Positions 1 through 8,661 are shown, numbered from the stretch's first letter. The stretch: 64,000 nucleotides of DNA from Pseudomonadota bacterium (GCA_018241695.1 JAFEDH010000007.1:1-64000), one strand, 5' to 3'. Made by a program: numbers and translations. Notes: generated by a model from the letters alone, not told the origin.

Positions 1-10
1 CCACCAATTC

Positions 11-41
11 AAAAACCCAACCCTTATCGGTTGGGTTTTTT
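11..41. terminator. Rho-independent terminator, 12-bp stem
   Basis: A perfect 12-bp inverted repeat (positions 11-22 and 29-40, loop CTTATC) has an A-run on one side and a T-run on the other, so it can stop transcription from either direction. The window opens with CCACCA just before it, which would fit the 3' end of a tRNA gene lying to the left, but six bases cannot prove that. Confidence 0.8.
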
Positions 42-43
42 CT

Positions 44-73
44 GCCCCGCCGCGCCAGTGTTGGCGGGGCTTT
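44..73. terminator. Second GC-rich hairpin, tandem terminator
   Basis: An 8-bp perfect stem (44-51 with 63-70, 11-nt loop) is followed by TTTC. It lies directly after the first terminator, so together they look like a double terminator. The U-tract is short, so on its own it is a weaker call. Confidence 0.5.
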
Positions 74-255
74 CGGTGTGTTCTGGTGTTTCGCCATCAA
101 CCCGGCGGCGCATTTTCCTGCCCACCGGGCGCCAGACGCTTCTCTTTTCTCCATTCGACCTGTGGCTGGCCGACGCGCTCCCCCTCGATTTCATGCGGGT
201 TTCGCGCCGATGGTTGGGCGTCAACCGCGCCGACCAGAAACCTTGCAAACCATTT

Positions 256-675
256 CTACGCATCCAGTCCATCGAACAATGCGTGCTGATTGTCCCAGTC
301 CGGCGGCAGCAAATGGTTCTTCAGCCAGATCAGGCTCAAGGTTTTCGGCTGGTGCCCATCGAGGATGCCACGCACCACCGCCGGCGAGAGCAATGCCAAT
401 CGCAGCAGTTCATTCACGGTCGTCTGGTGCAGCCCCTCGCGCCGGGCAATGTCCGACCCGCTACTGACGATGCCATCGTCACTGAGGCGCTGCCAGTGAA
501 ACGCCTTGGCCAGCGCCGTCAGGATCGGCGCATCGTGCTCTGGCATCTTGTCCCCGGTCGATGCCGGGATCACCACCTTGCGCCCACCGTGCTGCTTGAT
601 GCGCACCGGAATGAAGGTTGTCAGCTTCGCGCCCTGCCGATTGACCGCCGCGCCTGTCTGGATGATCCGTGTCAT
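256..675 (-). CDS. Small recombinase-associated HTH-like protein
   Basis: A protein of 139 residues. Its N-terminal half has a basic stretch (VRIKQHGGRKVVIPA). The C-terminal half contains a segment resembling a helix-turn-helix (IARREGLHQTTVNELLRLAL, about residues 76-95) followed by a SPAVVRGILDGHQP stretch. Small proteins of this kind are commonly found directly downstream of large serine recombinases in integrated elements, where their role is not established. The start codon overlaps the recombinase stop by 4 nt (ATGA), indicating translational coupling. The reading frame looks intact although the partner recombinase is truncated. A DNA-binding or directionality role is inference only. 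Confidence 0.7.
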   Translation of the reverse strand: MTRIIQTGAAVNRQGAKLTTFIPVRIKQHGGRKVVIPASTGDKMPEHDAPILTALAKAFHWQRLSDDGIVSSGSDIARREGLHQTTVNELLRLALLSPAVVRGILDGHQPKTLSLIWLKNHLLPPDWDNQHALFDGLDA

Positions 676-1412
676 GCCGCTACCTCCGCACCACTCTCCT
701 GCTGTTCCAGTTCCAGTAATTCCGCCCCAATCATGCCCGGCCGCATCTCGCCGGCCAGGGCGTGCCAGCCGGTATCCCGCCAGGTGATCTCGATACCTTC
801 CTCCCGGAGCGTCACGCGATCCACCAGCAACTGCACGATGCGTTGCCGTTCGGCGGGAAATAGCTGCGCCCAGACCTGGCCCATCTGCCGCAACGGCAAC
901 ACCACTTCTGGCTCGGTCAATTCCGGATATTTCTCCCGGGCCACATCCCATATCGACTGCACCATCTCGGGCGACATCAACGCGGCATGGACCTGCGTCA
1001 GCACCATCTGCTCGATGGGTTCCGCCGGCACCCGGCCCGCCAGGCTGGCATCGGCACCAAAGCGCACCTTGCGGTTGGGCACGTAGTAGCGATAGCACTT
1101 GCCGTTCGGCTTGCGCGTGAAAGCCGGCTGATACTTCTCGCCGTCGGCGGTGTAGAACAGGCCGAGCAGCAATGCCTCCGGCTGGCGCCGCTGCCACGTC
1201 TCGGAGGCGCGCTGGCGATTGTTCTGGGCGATGATGGTGTGCGCGGCGTCCCACAGGGCCTGATCGATGATCGGTTCGTGCGTGCCAGGATGGAACTGCC
1301 CCTTGTGGGGAATCTCGCCCCGGTAGACGCGGTTGTGCAGCAGCTTGTAGAGCATCTGCTTGCTGAAGGGTTTCCCGCCCATTCTTGGCCACTCGATGCG
1401 GCGATTAGCGAC
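672..1412 (-). pseudogene. Serine recombinase, 5'-truncated remnant
   Basis: About 246 residues of the C-terminal part of a large serine recombinase are readable. The recombinase domain begins near MGGKPFSKQMLYKLLHNRVY and continues through GEIPHKGQFHPGTHEPIID, the linker region and a C-terminal tail. The N-terminal resolvase catalytic domain, with its nucleophilic serine and roughly 200 residues, is missing. Upstream of about position 1412 the frame runs into sequence belonging to the divergent fic gene and has no recombinase similarity. The fragment is therefore inactive as a recombinase. The coupled small gene at 256-675 survives downstream. This looks like the remains of an integrated element whose left part was deleted when, or before, fic came to lie next to it. 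Confidence 0.8.
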
Positions 1413-1443
1413 ATCATTCACCGCACAAGACGCGGCGAATGAC

Positions 1444-1492
1444 TTGCTCTTGCGGCGAATTGGGTGTTTAATCTCCGCATGTATAGCGGAGA
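1444..1492 (+). promoter_or_regulatory. fic promoter with palindrome over the start codon
   Basis: A -35-like TTGCTC (1444-1449) and a -10-like TTTAAT (1467-1472) are 17 bp apart. A perfect inverted repeat TCTCCGC-N7-GCGGAGA covers 1472-1492 and contains the fic ATG at 1479 in its spacer. If this promoter is used, transcription would start at or next to the ATG, giving a leaderless mRNA, and the palindrome would be an ideally placed operator. Both points are inferred from spacing alone. Confidence 0.45.
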
Positions 1493-2606
1493 AAAACTCT
1501 ACATCTGGCAAGCCGACGATTGGCCCGCCTGGCGCTACGACCTGTCTGCGTTGATGTGGCCGTTGACCGAGGTCAGCCGAACCCAAGGTGTGCTGCTGGG
1601 CCGACTGGCCGACGTCGGGCTGGCGCTGCGCGATCAGGCCAGCCTCGCCGCCTTGACCGAGGACGTGGTCAAGACCAGCGAGATCGAAGGCGAAGTGCTG
1701 AACGTGGAATCCGTGCGCTCGTCCATCGCCCGGCGTCTGGGTGTGGATATCGGCGCGGTGGCTCCGGTGGATCGGCACGTCGAGGGCGTGGTCGAAATGG
1801 TGCTCGACGCCACATCCCACAGCGCCGAACCACTGACCGCCGAGCGCCTGTTCGGCTGGCACGCGGCCTTGTTCCCGACCGGGTATTCGGGCATGAACAA
1901 GATCGCCGTGGGCCAGTGGCGCGATGATGCGGGTGGGCCGATGCAGGTCGTCTCCGGCCCGATGGGGCGGCGCAAGGTACATTTCCAGGCGCCGCCCGCC
2001 GACATTCTGCCCGCGGAGGCGGCGCGGTTCCTGGCGTGGGCGAATGCGGAAACCGGCGAGCCTGCGCTCGTCAAAGCCGGGCTGGCGCACCTCTGGTTTG
2101 TGACGCTGCATCCGTTCGACGACGGCAACGGGCGCATTGCCCGCACCGTGGGCGACCTGTTCCTCGCGCGCGCCGACGGCAGCCCGCAACGCTTCTACAG
2201 CCTATCGGCCCAGATTCAGCGTGAGCGCAAGGATTACTACGACGTTCTCGAACGCACGCAGAAGGGAACGCTCGACGTCACCGGCTGGCTGTCATGGTTC
2301 CTCGGCACGCTCGGGCGCGCCGTCACCAGCGCGCAATCCACGCTGGACGCGGTGCTGGTCAAGGCGCGCTTCTGGCAACGCTGGGCGCTCATTGAACAAA
2401 AACGGTCGTTGAACGAACGGCAGGTGAAACTGCTCAACCGCCTGCTCGACGGCTTCGAGGGCAAGCTCACGAGCAGCAAGTGGGCCGCCATCGCCAAGTG
2501 CTCGCCCGACACCGCGCTGCGCGACATCACGCAGTTGTTGGAAGTGGGTGTGCTGAAGAAGTCGCCCGGCGGCGGGCGCAGCACCGGCTACGAGCTGGCG
2601 GATTGA
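1479..2606 (+). CDS. fic: Fic family AMP-transferase with winged-helix C-terminus
   Basis: A protein of 375 residues. The N-terminus (YIWQADDWPAWRYD) matches the DUF4172 domain that precedes many Fic domains. An inhibitory-helix motif of the [S/T]xxxE[G/N] type is visible as TSEIEG near residue 66, so this is a self-inhibited class II Fic protein. The active-site loop HPFDDGNGR is intact (near residue 212) with the catalytic histidine. The last 70 residues look like a winged helix (SSKWAAIAKCSPDTALRDI). Fic proteins transfer AMP to hydroxyl side chains of target proteins; the target here is unknown. A GTG at 1464 is in frame, but the ATG at 1479 gives the usual N-terminus. No antitoxin gene is adjacent, consistent with intramolecular inhibition. 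Confidence 0.9.
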   Translation: MYSGEKLYIWQADDWPAWRYDLSALMWPLTEVSRTQGVLLGRLADVGLALRDQASLAALTEDVVKTSEIEGEVLNVESVRSSIARRLGVDIGAVAPVDRHVEGVVEMVLDATSHSAEPLTAERLFGWHAALFPTGYSGMNKIAVGQWRDDAGGPMQVVSGPMGRRKVHFQAPPADILPAEAARFLAWANAETGEPALVKAGLAHLWFVTLHPFDDGNGRIARTVGDLFLARADGSPQRFYSLSAQIQRERKDYYDVLERTQKGTLDVTGWLSWFLGTLGRAVTSAQSTLDAVLVKARFWQRWALIEQKRSLNERQVKLLNRLLDGFEGKLTSSKWAAIAKCSPDTALRDITQLLEVGVLKKSPGGGRSTGYELAD

Positions 2607-3118
2607 AGTGCATCGACGGGCGTGCCCGCACCGATGCGGCACCCAACAAGGAAGCCGTGCTCAAGCGCTATGCCGAACTGAGCAGCAAGGGCAGCTGCGC
2701 GCTGGCTTTTTTATCGCCCCGTGAAGGGCTACCAGTGACGGAATTCCCCGGGTGGTGCGAATTTCGCTGATCGCCGAAGGCCGTGTTCTCGCCTCCCGGG
2801 CCACACGAATTCTTCCCTTTTCTCTGTTTGTGCGCAGATCGACCTAAGCATCACCCCACGTAACCAATCTCTCTGGATTCACGGTCACACCCACGTTGCC
2901 GCTGATTACGAAATGGCGGGAACGCGGGCCGTCTGCAACCCTCGGGGCTAGTCTTGCTGCTTCCAGGGACAAGAGCTTCACGTCATTGGCGGTCACGCGG
3001 ACGCGCACCACTTTGGATCGTGGCGAGCGCGTGCCGCACCAACAAGAATCGTTCAGCAGGAGCGGGGAATTCCTCGTAATGCCTTGTCCTTAGCGGGTTT
3101 CAGGTCAATGTTCGGTAT
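2607..3118. other. Intergenic stretch without a recognisable gene
   Basis: About 510 bases between fic and the nirB promoter. Short open frames exist on both strands, including a minus-strand frame open from about 3009 to 2847 (peptide ending VNPERLVTWGDA), but none resembles a family I know or has a convincing start and ribosome binding site. The stretch may hold degenerate remains of the neighbouring element. Binding sites for an NtrC-type activator would be expected here, but none could be assigned with confidence. Confidence 0.5.
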
Positions 3119-3133
3119 TGGCACGGAGATTGC
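3119..3133 (+). promoter_or_regulatory. Sigma-54 promoter of nirBDC
   Basis: TGGCACGGAGATTGC matches the sigma-54 consensus, with GG at 3120-3121 and GC at 3132-3133 separated by exactly 10 bp. Transcription would start near 3145, about 28 nt before the nirB ATG. This indicates activation by an enhancer-binding protein such as NtrC, and the short leader leaves no room for a NasR/NasT-type antitermination hairpin. Confidence 0.85.
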
Positions 3134-3172
3134 GAAAAGAACATCGTTCAAGGAAATCAGAGGAGTGGACTC

Positions 3173-5674
3173 ATGAGGAAATCCAAACTCGTCCTCGTTG
3201 GAAATGGCATGGCCGGTGTTCGTACCATCGAGGAACTGCTCAAGCTGGCACCGGATCTCTATGACATCACGGTGTACGGTGCCGAGCCGCATGGCAACTA
3301 CAACCGCATCCTTCTTTCGCCCGTGCTGGCGGGCGAGATGAAGCTGCCCGAGATCATGCTCAACGACGTTGACTGGTACAGCGCGCATGGCATTACCCTG
3401 CGCAGCGGTCGGCAGATCACCCGTATTGATCGCATTCACCGCACCGTGATCGCTGATGACGGTAGCGAGGAGCCCTATGACCGCTTGCTGCTCGCCACCG
3501 GTTCGACGCCGGTGATGCTGCCGATCCCCGGCCACGATCTGCCGGGCGTTCTGGCGTATCGGGATATCGCCGATACGGAAGCAATCATCGCGGCATCCGC
3601 GAAGGGTGGCCATGCCGTGGTGATCGGCGCCGGCCTGCTCGGGCTGGAGGCGGCCAACGGGCTGAAGGCGCGCGGCATGGAGGTCACCGTGGTGCATCTC
3701 GCACCGTGGATCATGGAACGCCAGCTTGACCGTACTGCTGCCGACATGCTGCGGACCTCGCTTGAGGCTCGCGGACTCCGCTTCCTGCTGGAGAAGAAGA
3801 CCGTCGGGCTGGTGGGTGAACCGAAGGATTCGGGCGGTCGGGTGAGCGCCGTGCGCTTCGCCGATGGGGACGAACTGTCTGCCGATCTTGTCGTGATGGC
3901 TATCGGCATCCGGCCCAACATCCGGCTCGCCGAGGATGCCGGTCTGCATTGCAATCACGGCATCCTGGTGAACGACACCTTGCAGACCTATGACCCGCGC
4001 ATCTATGCCGTTGGCGAGTGCGTCGCGCACCGCGGCACCACCTATGGCCTGGTGGCACCGTTGTTCGAGCAGGCCAAGGTTGCCGCCAATCACCTGGCCG
4101 AGTTCGGCATCGCTCGCTACTCCGGCTCGGCGGTGTCCACCAAGCTCAAGGTAACCGGGGTTGACGTCTTCTCTGCAGGCGATTTCATGGGGGGGGACGA
4201 CACCGACGAGATCATCCTTGCCGACAGGAAGGGGGGCATTTACAAGAAGCTGGTGCTGCGGGACAACCGAATCGTCGGTGCCGTGCTCTATGGCGATACG
4301 GCCGATTCCGGATGGTATTTCCAGCTCATGAAGGAAAAGAAGTGTATCGGGTCGCTGCGCGATCGCCTGATGCTGGGCCAGTCGCACAATGCAGGTGCCG
4401 GCCATGAGGGCAGGAATCGTGCCGTGGCGTTGCCCGATGATTTCGAGGTGTGCGGCTGCAATGGCGTGAAGAAAATCTCCATCGTCAAGGCGATCAAGGA
4501 AAAGGGATTGTTCACCCTGGAGGATGTGCGCAAGCACACCAAGGCCTCCGTCTCGTGCGGTTCGTGTACCGGCCTTGTCGAGCAGATCCTCGCCTCGGAG
4601 GTGGGGGGCGCCTATCAGCCGGTCGTGGCGCAGAAGAAGCCGCTGTGCGGTTGCACCGATTTCACGCATGAAGAGGTGCGCAAGGCAATCATCGACCATC
4701 GTCTGATGACCATTCCGGAAGCCATGCGCTTTCTTGAATGGCGACAGCCGAGCGGCTGCCCATCCTGCCGTCCGGCACTTAACTTCTATCTGCTTTGCGC
4801 CTGGCCGAAGGAATATCGGGACGACCCGCAGTCGCGTTTCATCAACGAGCGCGTGCACGCCAACATCCAGAAGGATGGCTCATTCTCGGTGGTGCCGCGC
4901 ATCTATGGGGGTGTCACTTCGCCAGCCGAGCTGAAGCGCATCGCCGAGGTGGCGGAGAAGTATGCGGTACCGACGGTGAAGATCACCGGCGGCCAGCGCA
5001 TCGATCTGCTCGGTGTGAAAAAAGAGGATCTTCCCTCCATCTGGGCCGATCTCGACATGCCTTCGGGTTATGCCTACTCGAAGGGTCTGCGTACCGTGAA
5101 GACCTGCGTCGGCTCGGAGTGGTGCCGCTTCGGTGTGCAGGATTCGACCCGTATGGGCATCGACCTTGAGCACGACCTGGAACGGTTGTGGACGCCGCAC
5201 AAGACCAAGCTCGGGGTCTCCGGCTGCCCGCGCAACTGCGCCGAGGCCACCATCAAGGATGTCGGCGTGATCGGCGTCGATTCCGGCTGGGAAATCTACG
5301 TTGCCGGAAACGGCGGCATCAAGACCGAGGTGGCGCAGTTTCTGTGCAAGGTGAAGACGCAAGAAGAGGTGCTGGAGACGACTGGCGCCTTCCTCCAACT
5401 GTATCGTGAGGAGGCGCGCTATCTCGACCGCACGGTGCACTGGATCGGGCGCGTCGGCCTCGACTACGTGAGGAAGCGCGTGGTCGACGATGCCGATGGC
5501 CGGCGTGCCCTCTACGCACGCATGAAGGAGGCTCTCTCGGTGGAGAAGGATCCCTGGGCCGAGCGTGCGTCCGATCATTCCGATACCGAATTCAAACCGG
5601 TGAAATTCTTTGTCAAGAATTCCGTTTCCACAGGAGGCAGTGATGAACGACTGGCTGAAAATCTGTCCGCTTGA
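3173..5674 (+). CDS. nirB: Assimilatory nitrite reductase NAD(P)H, large subunit
   Basis: A protein of 833 residues, close to the usual NirB length. It reduces nitrite to ammonium with NAD(P)H in the cytoplasm. The N-terminal FAD/NAD(P)H module starts with VLVGNGMAGVRTIEEL. A BFD-like [2Fe-2S] region follows near residues 420-465 (CGCNGVKKIS, then CGSCTG), and a second cysteine pair CGCTD near 495. The C-terminal sulfite/nitrite reductase module carries the sirohaem-[4Fe-4S] cysteines in CVGSEWC and SGCPRNC. The gene is preceded by a sigma-54 promoter and a GAGGAG ribosome site. It overlaps nirD by 32 nt, so the two subunits are probably translationally coupled. It is first in a nirB-nirD-nirC operon. 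Confidence 0.97.
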   Translation: MRKSKLVLVGNGMAGVRTIEELLKLAPDLYDITVYGAEPHGNYNRILLSPVLAGEMKLPEIMLNDVDWYSAHGITLRSGRQITRIDRIHRTVIADDGSEEPYDRLLLATGSTPVMLPIPGHDLPGVLAYRDIADTEAIIAASAKGGHAVVIGAGLLGLEAANGLKARGMEVTVVHLAPWIMERQLDRTAADMLRTSLEARGLRFLLEKKTVGLVGEPKDSGGRVSAVRFADGDELSADLVVMAIGIRPNIRLAEDAGLHCNHGILVNDTLQTYDPRIYAVGECVAHRGTTYGLVAPLFEQAKVAANHLAEFGIARYSGSAVSTKLKVTGVDVFSAGDFMGGDDTDEIILADRKGGIYKKLVLRDNRIVGAVLYGDTADSGWYFQLMKEKKCIGSLRDRLMLGQSHNAGAGHEGRNRAVALPDDFEVCGCNGVKKISIVKAIKEKGLFTLEDVRKHTKASVSCGSCTGLVEQILASEVGGAYQPVVAQKKPLCGCTDFTHEEVRKAIIDHRLMTIPEAMRFLEWRQPSGCPSCRPALNFYLLCAWPKEYRDDPQSRFINERVHANIQKDGSFSVVPRIYGGVTSPAELKRIAEVAEKYAVPTVKITGGQRIDLLGVKKEDLPSIWADLDMPSGYAYSKGLRTVKTCVGSEWCRFGVQDSTRMGIDLEHDLERLWTPHKTKLGVSGCPRNCAEATIKDVGVIGVDSGWEIYVAGNGGIKTEVAQFLCKVKTQEEVLETTGAFLQLYREEARYLDRTVHWIGRVGLDYVRKRVVDDADGRRALYARMKEALSVEKDPWAERASDHSDTEFKPVKFFVKNSVSTGGSDERLAENLSA

Positions 5675-5957
5675 CGATATCCCGCGCCTTGGCGCCAGGG
5701 TGGTGAACACCGGAAAGGGCGACATTGCTGTATTTCGCAATGCCGAGGACGAGGTGTTTGCGCTCAATGACAAATGTCCGCACAAGGGTGGACCCCTTTC
5801 GCAGGGCATCGTCTACGACCGTCGTGTCGCCTGTCCGCTGCATGGCATGACGGTGCATCTCGATTCGGGAAAGGCACAGGCGCCGGATGAGGGGTGCACG
5901 CAAAAGTACCGTGTGCGCGTCGATAAGGGGGTGGTGTTCCTGAATCTTGGCCCATGA
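5643..5957 (+). CDS. nirD: Nitrite reductase small subunit, Rieske-type
   Basis: A protein of 104 residues and the small partner of NirB. The ATG at 5643 follows an AGGAGG ribosome site placed inside the 3' end of nirB. The fold is Rieske-like, and the iron-sulfur ligand pattern is preserved: CPH (near residue 41) and CPLH about 18 residues later. The enterobacterial NirD has lost these ligands, so this version may bind a [2Fe-2S] cluster. The gene overlaps nirB and lies before the transporter gene nirC, which supports an assimilatory nitrite reductase complex. Confidence 0.93.
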   Translation: MNDWLKICPLDDIPRLGARVVNTGKGDIAVFRNAEDEVFALNDKCPHKGGPLSQGIVYDRRVACPLHGMTVHLDSGKAQAPDEGCTQKYRVRVDKGVVFLNLGP

Positions 5958-6086
5958 ACATTCCGCTGTTGCTGCACAGGCGTGAGCCTGGCTCCGGAAG
6001 CCGGTTGTATGCATTCCCGCTTGCGACGGAATCACGGTAGACCGCCAACCCTGTTTTGTATTTTCTTCTTTGTCAGGAGACCCATC

Positions 6087-6908
6087 ATGTACCTCGATAC
6101 ACTGGACAACTTTGCTGCCGTGGCTGAAAAGAAGGCCTCATTGATCCGAAGCCATCCGCTGTCCTTTTTTGTCAGCGCCATGATGGCCGGTGCCTACGTG
6201 GGGTTGGGCATCATCCTTATCTTCAGCGTCGGCGCAACGATCGATCCGGCCTGGAAGCGCCTGGTGATGGGGGCCTCTTTCGGCATCGCCCTGACTCTGG
6301 TGGTCTTCGCGGGTTCGGATCTGTTCACCGGCCACACCATGTTCATGCCCATCGGCTGGCTGCGGCGGCGCATCACGGGGGGCGATGTTGCCTCCGGTTG
6401 GGCGTTGTCCTGGCTCGGCAATCTTGCCGGCGCGGTGGCCTTGGCCTGGATCTTTTATGCCGGGGGCGGAGGTACGCTTTTGAGCGAAGGTGCGCCCTTT
6501 CTCTACAAGGTCGCCGCGAGCAAGATGGCCGCACCGGCCGGAGAACTGTTCGCCCGCGCCGTGTTGTGCAACTGGCTGGTCTGTCTCTCCCTCTGGATGG
6601 CGGCGCGTACCACAAGTGATGCGGCTAAGCTCGTGGTGATTTTCTGGTGTTTGTTCGCCTTCATCGCCAGTGGCTACGAGCACAGCATCGCCAACATGAC
6701 ACTCTTCTCGATCGCCCTGCTCGGCGAACACCCCGAGACGATCAGCCTCGCCGGTATGGCGCACAACCTGCTGTGGGTGACCCTGGGCAACATCCTGGCG
6801 GGCAGTGTGTTCATGGCCGGTGGCTATTGGTACGCCTCACCATCGGCACGGGTGCAGGTGGCGAGGCACGCCGAATCGCCAGCGCTTGCACCGGCGACAC
6901 CGCGCTGA
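6087..6908 (+). CDS. nirC: Formate/nitrite transporter family protein
   Basis: A protein of 273 residues of the FNT family: an inner-membrane pentameric channel with about six membrane helices, moving nitrite or formate. Hydrophobic segments are evident at about residues 27-50, 62-80, 106-125, 155-175, 185-205 and 225-250. The segment FAGSDLFTGHTMFM matches the conserved FNT signature. The chosen ATG follows CAGGAGA; a longer upstream frame lacks a ribosome site. Third in line after nirB and nirD with a 129-nt gap, so it most likely imports nitrite for the reductase. The C-terminal tail is longer and alanine-rich. Confidence 0.9.
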   Translation: MYLDTLDNFAAVAEKKASLIRSHPLSFFVSAMMAGAYVGLGIILIFSVGATIDPAWKRLVMGASFGIALTLVVFAGSDLFTGHTMFMPIGWLRRRITGGDVASGWALSWLGNLAGAVALAWIFYAGGGGTLLSEGAPFLYKVAASKMAAPAGELFARAVLCNWLVCLSLWMAARTTSDAAKLVVIFWCLFAFIASGYEHSIANMTLFSIALLGEHPETISLAGMAHNLLWVTLGNILAGSVFMAGGYWYASPSARVQVARHAESPALAPATPR

Positions 6909-6978
6909 TGACCAGAATCCAGCTGGTTTTCCTTGTGCAACCGGGTGCGGTGTGTGACGCGGATTGGAGCGGGCCGGC

Positions 6979-8661
6979 TTATCCGGTGGGAATCTGTGAT
7001 TCTGCGGTGGACCGGCGGATATGACGACTCTCCTCGGCCTGTGTCAGGCTGAGTGCGACAGCTTCCGCCACGCGGATGCCGTCGACGCCGGCGGAGAGAA
7101 TGCCGCCGGCGTAACCCGCGCCTTCGCCCGCCGGGAACAGGCCACGGGTATTGATGCTTTGCAGGTTTTCGCCGCGCCGGATGCGGATGGGTGAGGAAGT
7201 ACGGGTCTCGACGCCGGTCATCACCGCATCGGCGAGATCGTAGCCGCGAATCTGCCGGGCGAAGGCGGGGATGGCTTCACGCAGGGCGGTCGTGACGAAT
7301 TCCGGCAGGTAGAGCGACAGATCGGTCCAGCGCACGCCGGGCCGGTAGGAAGGAGTCACATTGCCCTGTGCGAGGGAAGGCCGGCCCAGCAGGAAATCAC
7401 CGATCCGCTGGGCAGGCGCCGCATAGGTGCCGCCTCCGGCTTCGAAGGCGCTGGCTTCCCAATGACGCTGGAAGTCGATGCCGGCCAGGGCATGGCCGGG
7501 GTAGTCCCGCTCCGGATCGATGCCGACCACGATGCCGCTGTTGGCGTTGCGTTCATTGCGGGAATACTGGCTCATACCGTTGGTGACCACATGCCCCGGC
7601 TCCGAGGTGGCGGCCACCACCGTGCCGCCGGGACACATGCAGAAGCTGTACACGCTGCGGCCGTTGGCGCAGTGGTGCACGAGCTTGTAGTCGGCGGCCC
7701 CGAGCAGGGGATGGCCGGCAAACTTCCCCCAGCGCGCACGGTCGATCAGGGACTGGGGATGTTCGATACGCACGCCGATGGAGAAGGGTTTGGGCTCGAT
7801 GTGCACGCCTTTGTCATGGAGCATGCGAAAGGTGTCGCGGGCGCTATGGCCGATGGCGAGCACGACATGATCCGTCGTGATCCGCTCGCCATTCGCCAGT
7901 ATCACGCCTCGAACCTGCCTTTCTCCATCGGCATCGTGTTCGATGACGATCTCTTCCACCCGGCTCTGGAAGCGAATCTCGCCCCCGAGTGCGGTGATGG
8001 TGGCGCGCATTTCTTCCACCATGCTCACCAGGCGGAAGGTGCCGATGTGAGGGCGATAGACATAGAGGATTTCTTCCGGGGCGCCCGCCTTGACGAATTC
8101 CTCCAGCACCTTGCGCCCGTAGTGCATGGGGTCCGATATCTGGCTGTAGAGCTTGCCGTCGGAAAACGTGCCGGCGCCGCCTTCGCCGAACTGTACGTTG
8201 GATTCGGGGTCGAGCTGGCTGCGCCGCCACAGGCCCCAGGTGTCCTGGGTGCGCTCACGCACCGCCTTGCCACGTTCCAGGATCAATGGCCGGAAGCCCA
8301 TCTGCGCCAGCAGCAGACCGGCGAACAGGCCGCAGGGGCCGGTGCCGATCACCACGGGGCGGTTGGAGAAGCCCGCAGGTGCGCGGGCGACGAAACGGTA
8401 GCGGTCGTCCGGCCGCAGCATTGTCAGGGGTTTGCCCGACCGTTCCGGTACACGGCTCAGCGCGGCGGTTTCGTCGCGCACCGCCACGTCCAGGGCGTAG
8501 ATCAGCATGATCGCGCTTTTCCGCCGGGCATCCACGCTGCGGCGATATACCGTGCAGCGGAGCAGATCCGTGGTGGCGATGCCGAGACGTTCGCAGGCCG
8601 CAGCGCGGAGCGCATCCTCCGTGTGGTCGAGGGGAAGCCGGATATCGATCAGTCTGAGCAT
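6979..8661 (-). CDS. FAD-dependent dehydrogenase, COG2509 family
   Basis: A protein of about 560 residues. A short N-terminal domain of about 95 residues (MLRLIDIRLPLDH) is followed by an FAD-binding Rossmann fold (VVIGTGPCGLFAGLLLAQMG) and a long substrate domain ending in GLFPAGEGAGYAGGILSAGVDG. This architecture is the conserved uncharacterised FAD-dependent dehydrogenase family COG2509, whose substrate is not known. Two more upstream starts exist (8700 and 8679); the ATG at 8661 gives the conserved N-terminus, though no good ribosome site is seen. It lies 75 nt beyond the proB start side on the same strand and may be the last gene of the rplU-rpmA-obgE-proB transcription direction. Convergent with nirC. 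Confidence 0.85.
   Translation of the reverse strand: MLRLIDIRLPLDHTEDALRAAACERLGIATTDLLRCTVYRRSVDARRKSAIMLIYALDVAVRDETAALSRVPERSGKPLTMLRPDDRYRFVARAPAGFSNRPVVIGTGPCGLFAGLLLAQMGFRPLILERGKAVRERTQDTWGLWRRSQLDPESNVQFGEGGAGTFSDGKLYSQISDPMHYGRKVLEEFVKAGAPEEILYVYRPHIGTFRLVSMVEEMRATITALGGEIRFQSRVEEIVIEHDADGERQVRGVILANGERITTDHVVLAIGHSARDTFRMLHDKGVHIEPKPFSIGVRIEHPQSLIDRARWGKFAGHPLLGAADYKLVHHCANGRSVYSFCMCPGGTVVAATSEPGHVVTNGMSQYSRNERNANSGIVVGIDPERDYPGHALAGIDFQRHWEASAFEAGGGTYAAPAQRIGDFLLGRPSLAQGNVTPSYRPGVRWTDLSLYLPEFVTTALREAIPAFARQIRGYDLADAVMTGVETRTSSPIRIRRGENLQSINTRGLFPAGEGAGYAGGILSAGVDGIRVAEAVALSLTQAEESRHIRRSTAESQIPTG

Noticed and set aside
672-2189. Treating the whole 505-codon minus-strand frame as one recombinase
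   Set aside because: Only residues from about 260 on resemble a recombinase; the rest is antisense to fic.
2980-3060. NtrC binding sites upstream of nirB
   Set aside because: GCACCA and TGG half-sites appear but not with the consensus spacing or symmetry.
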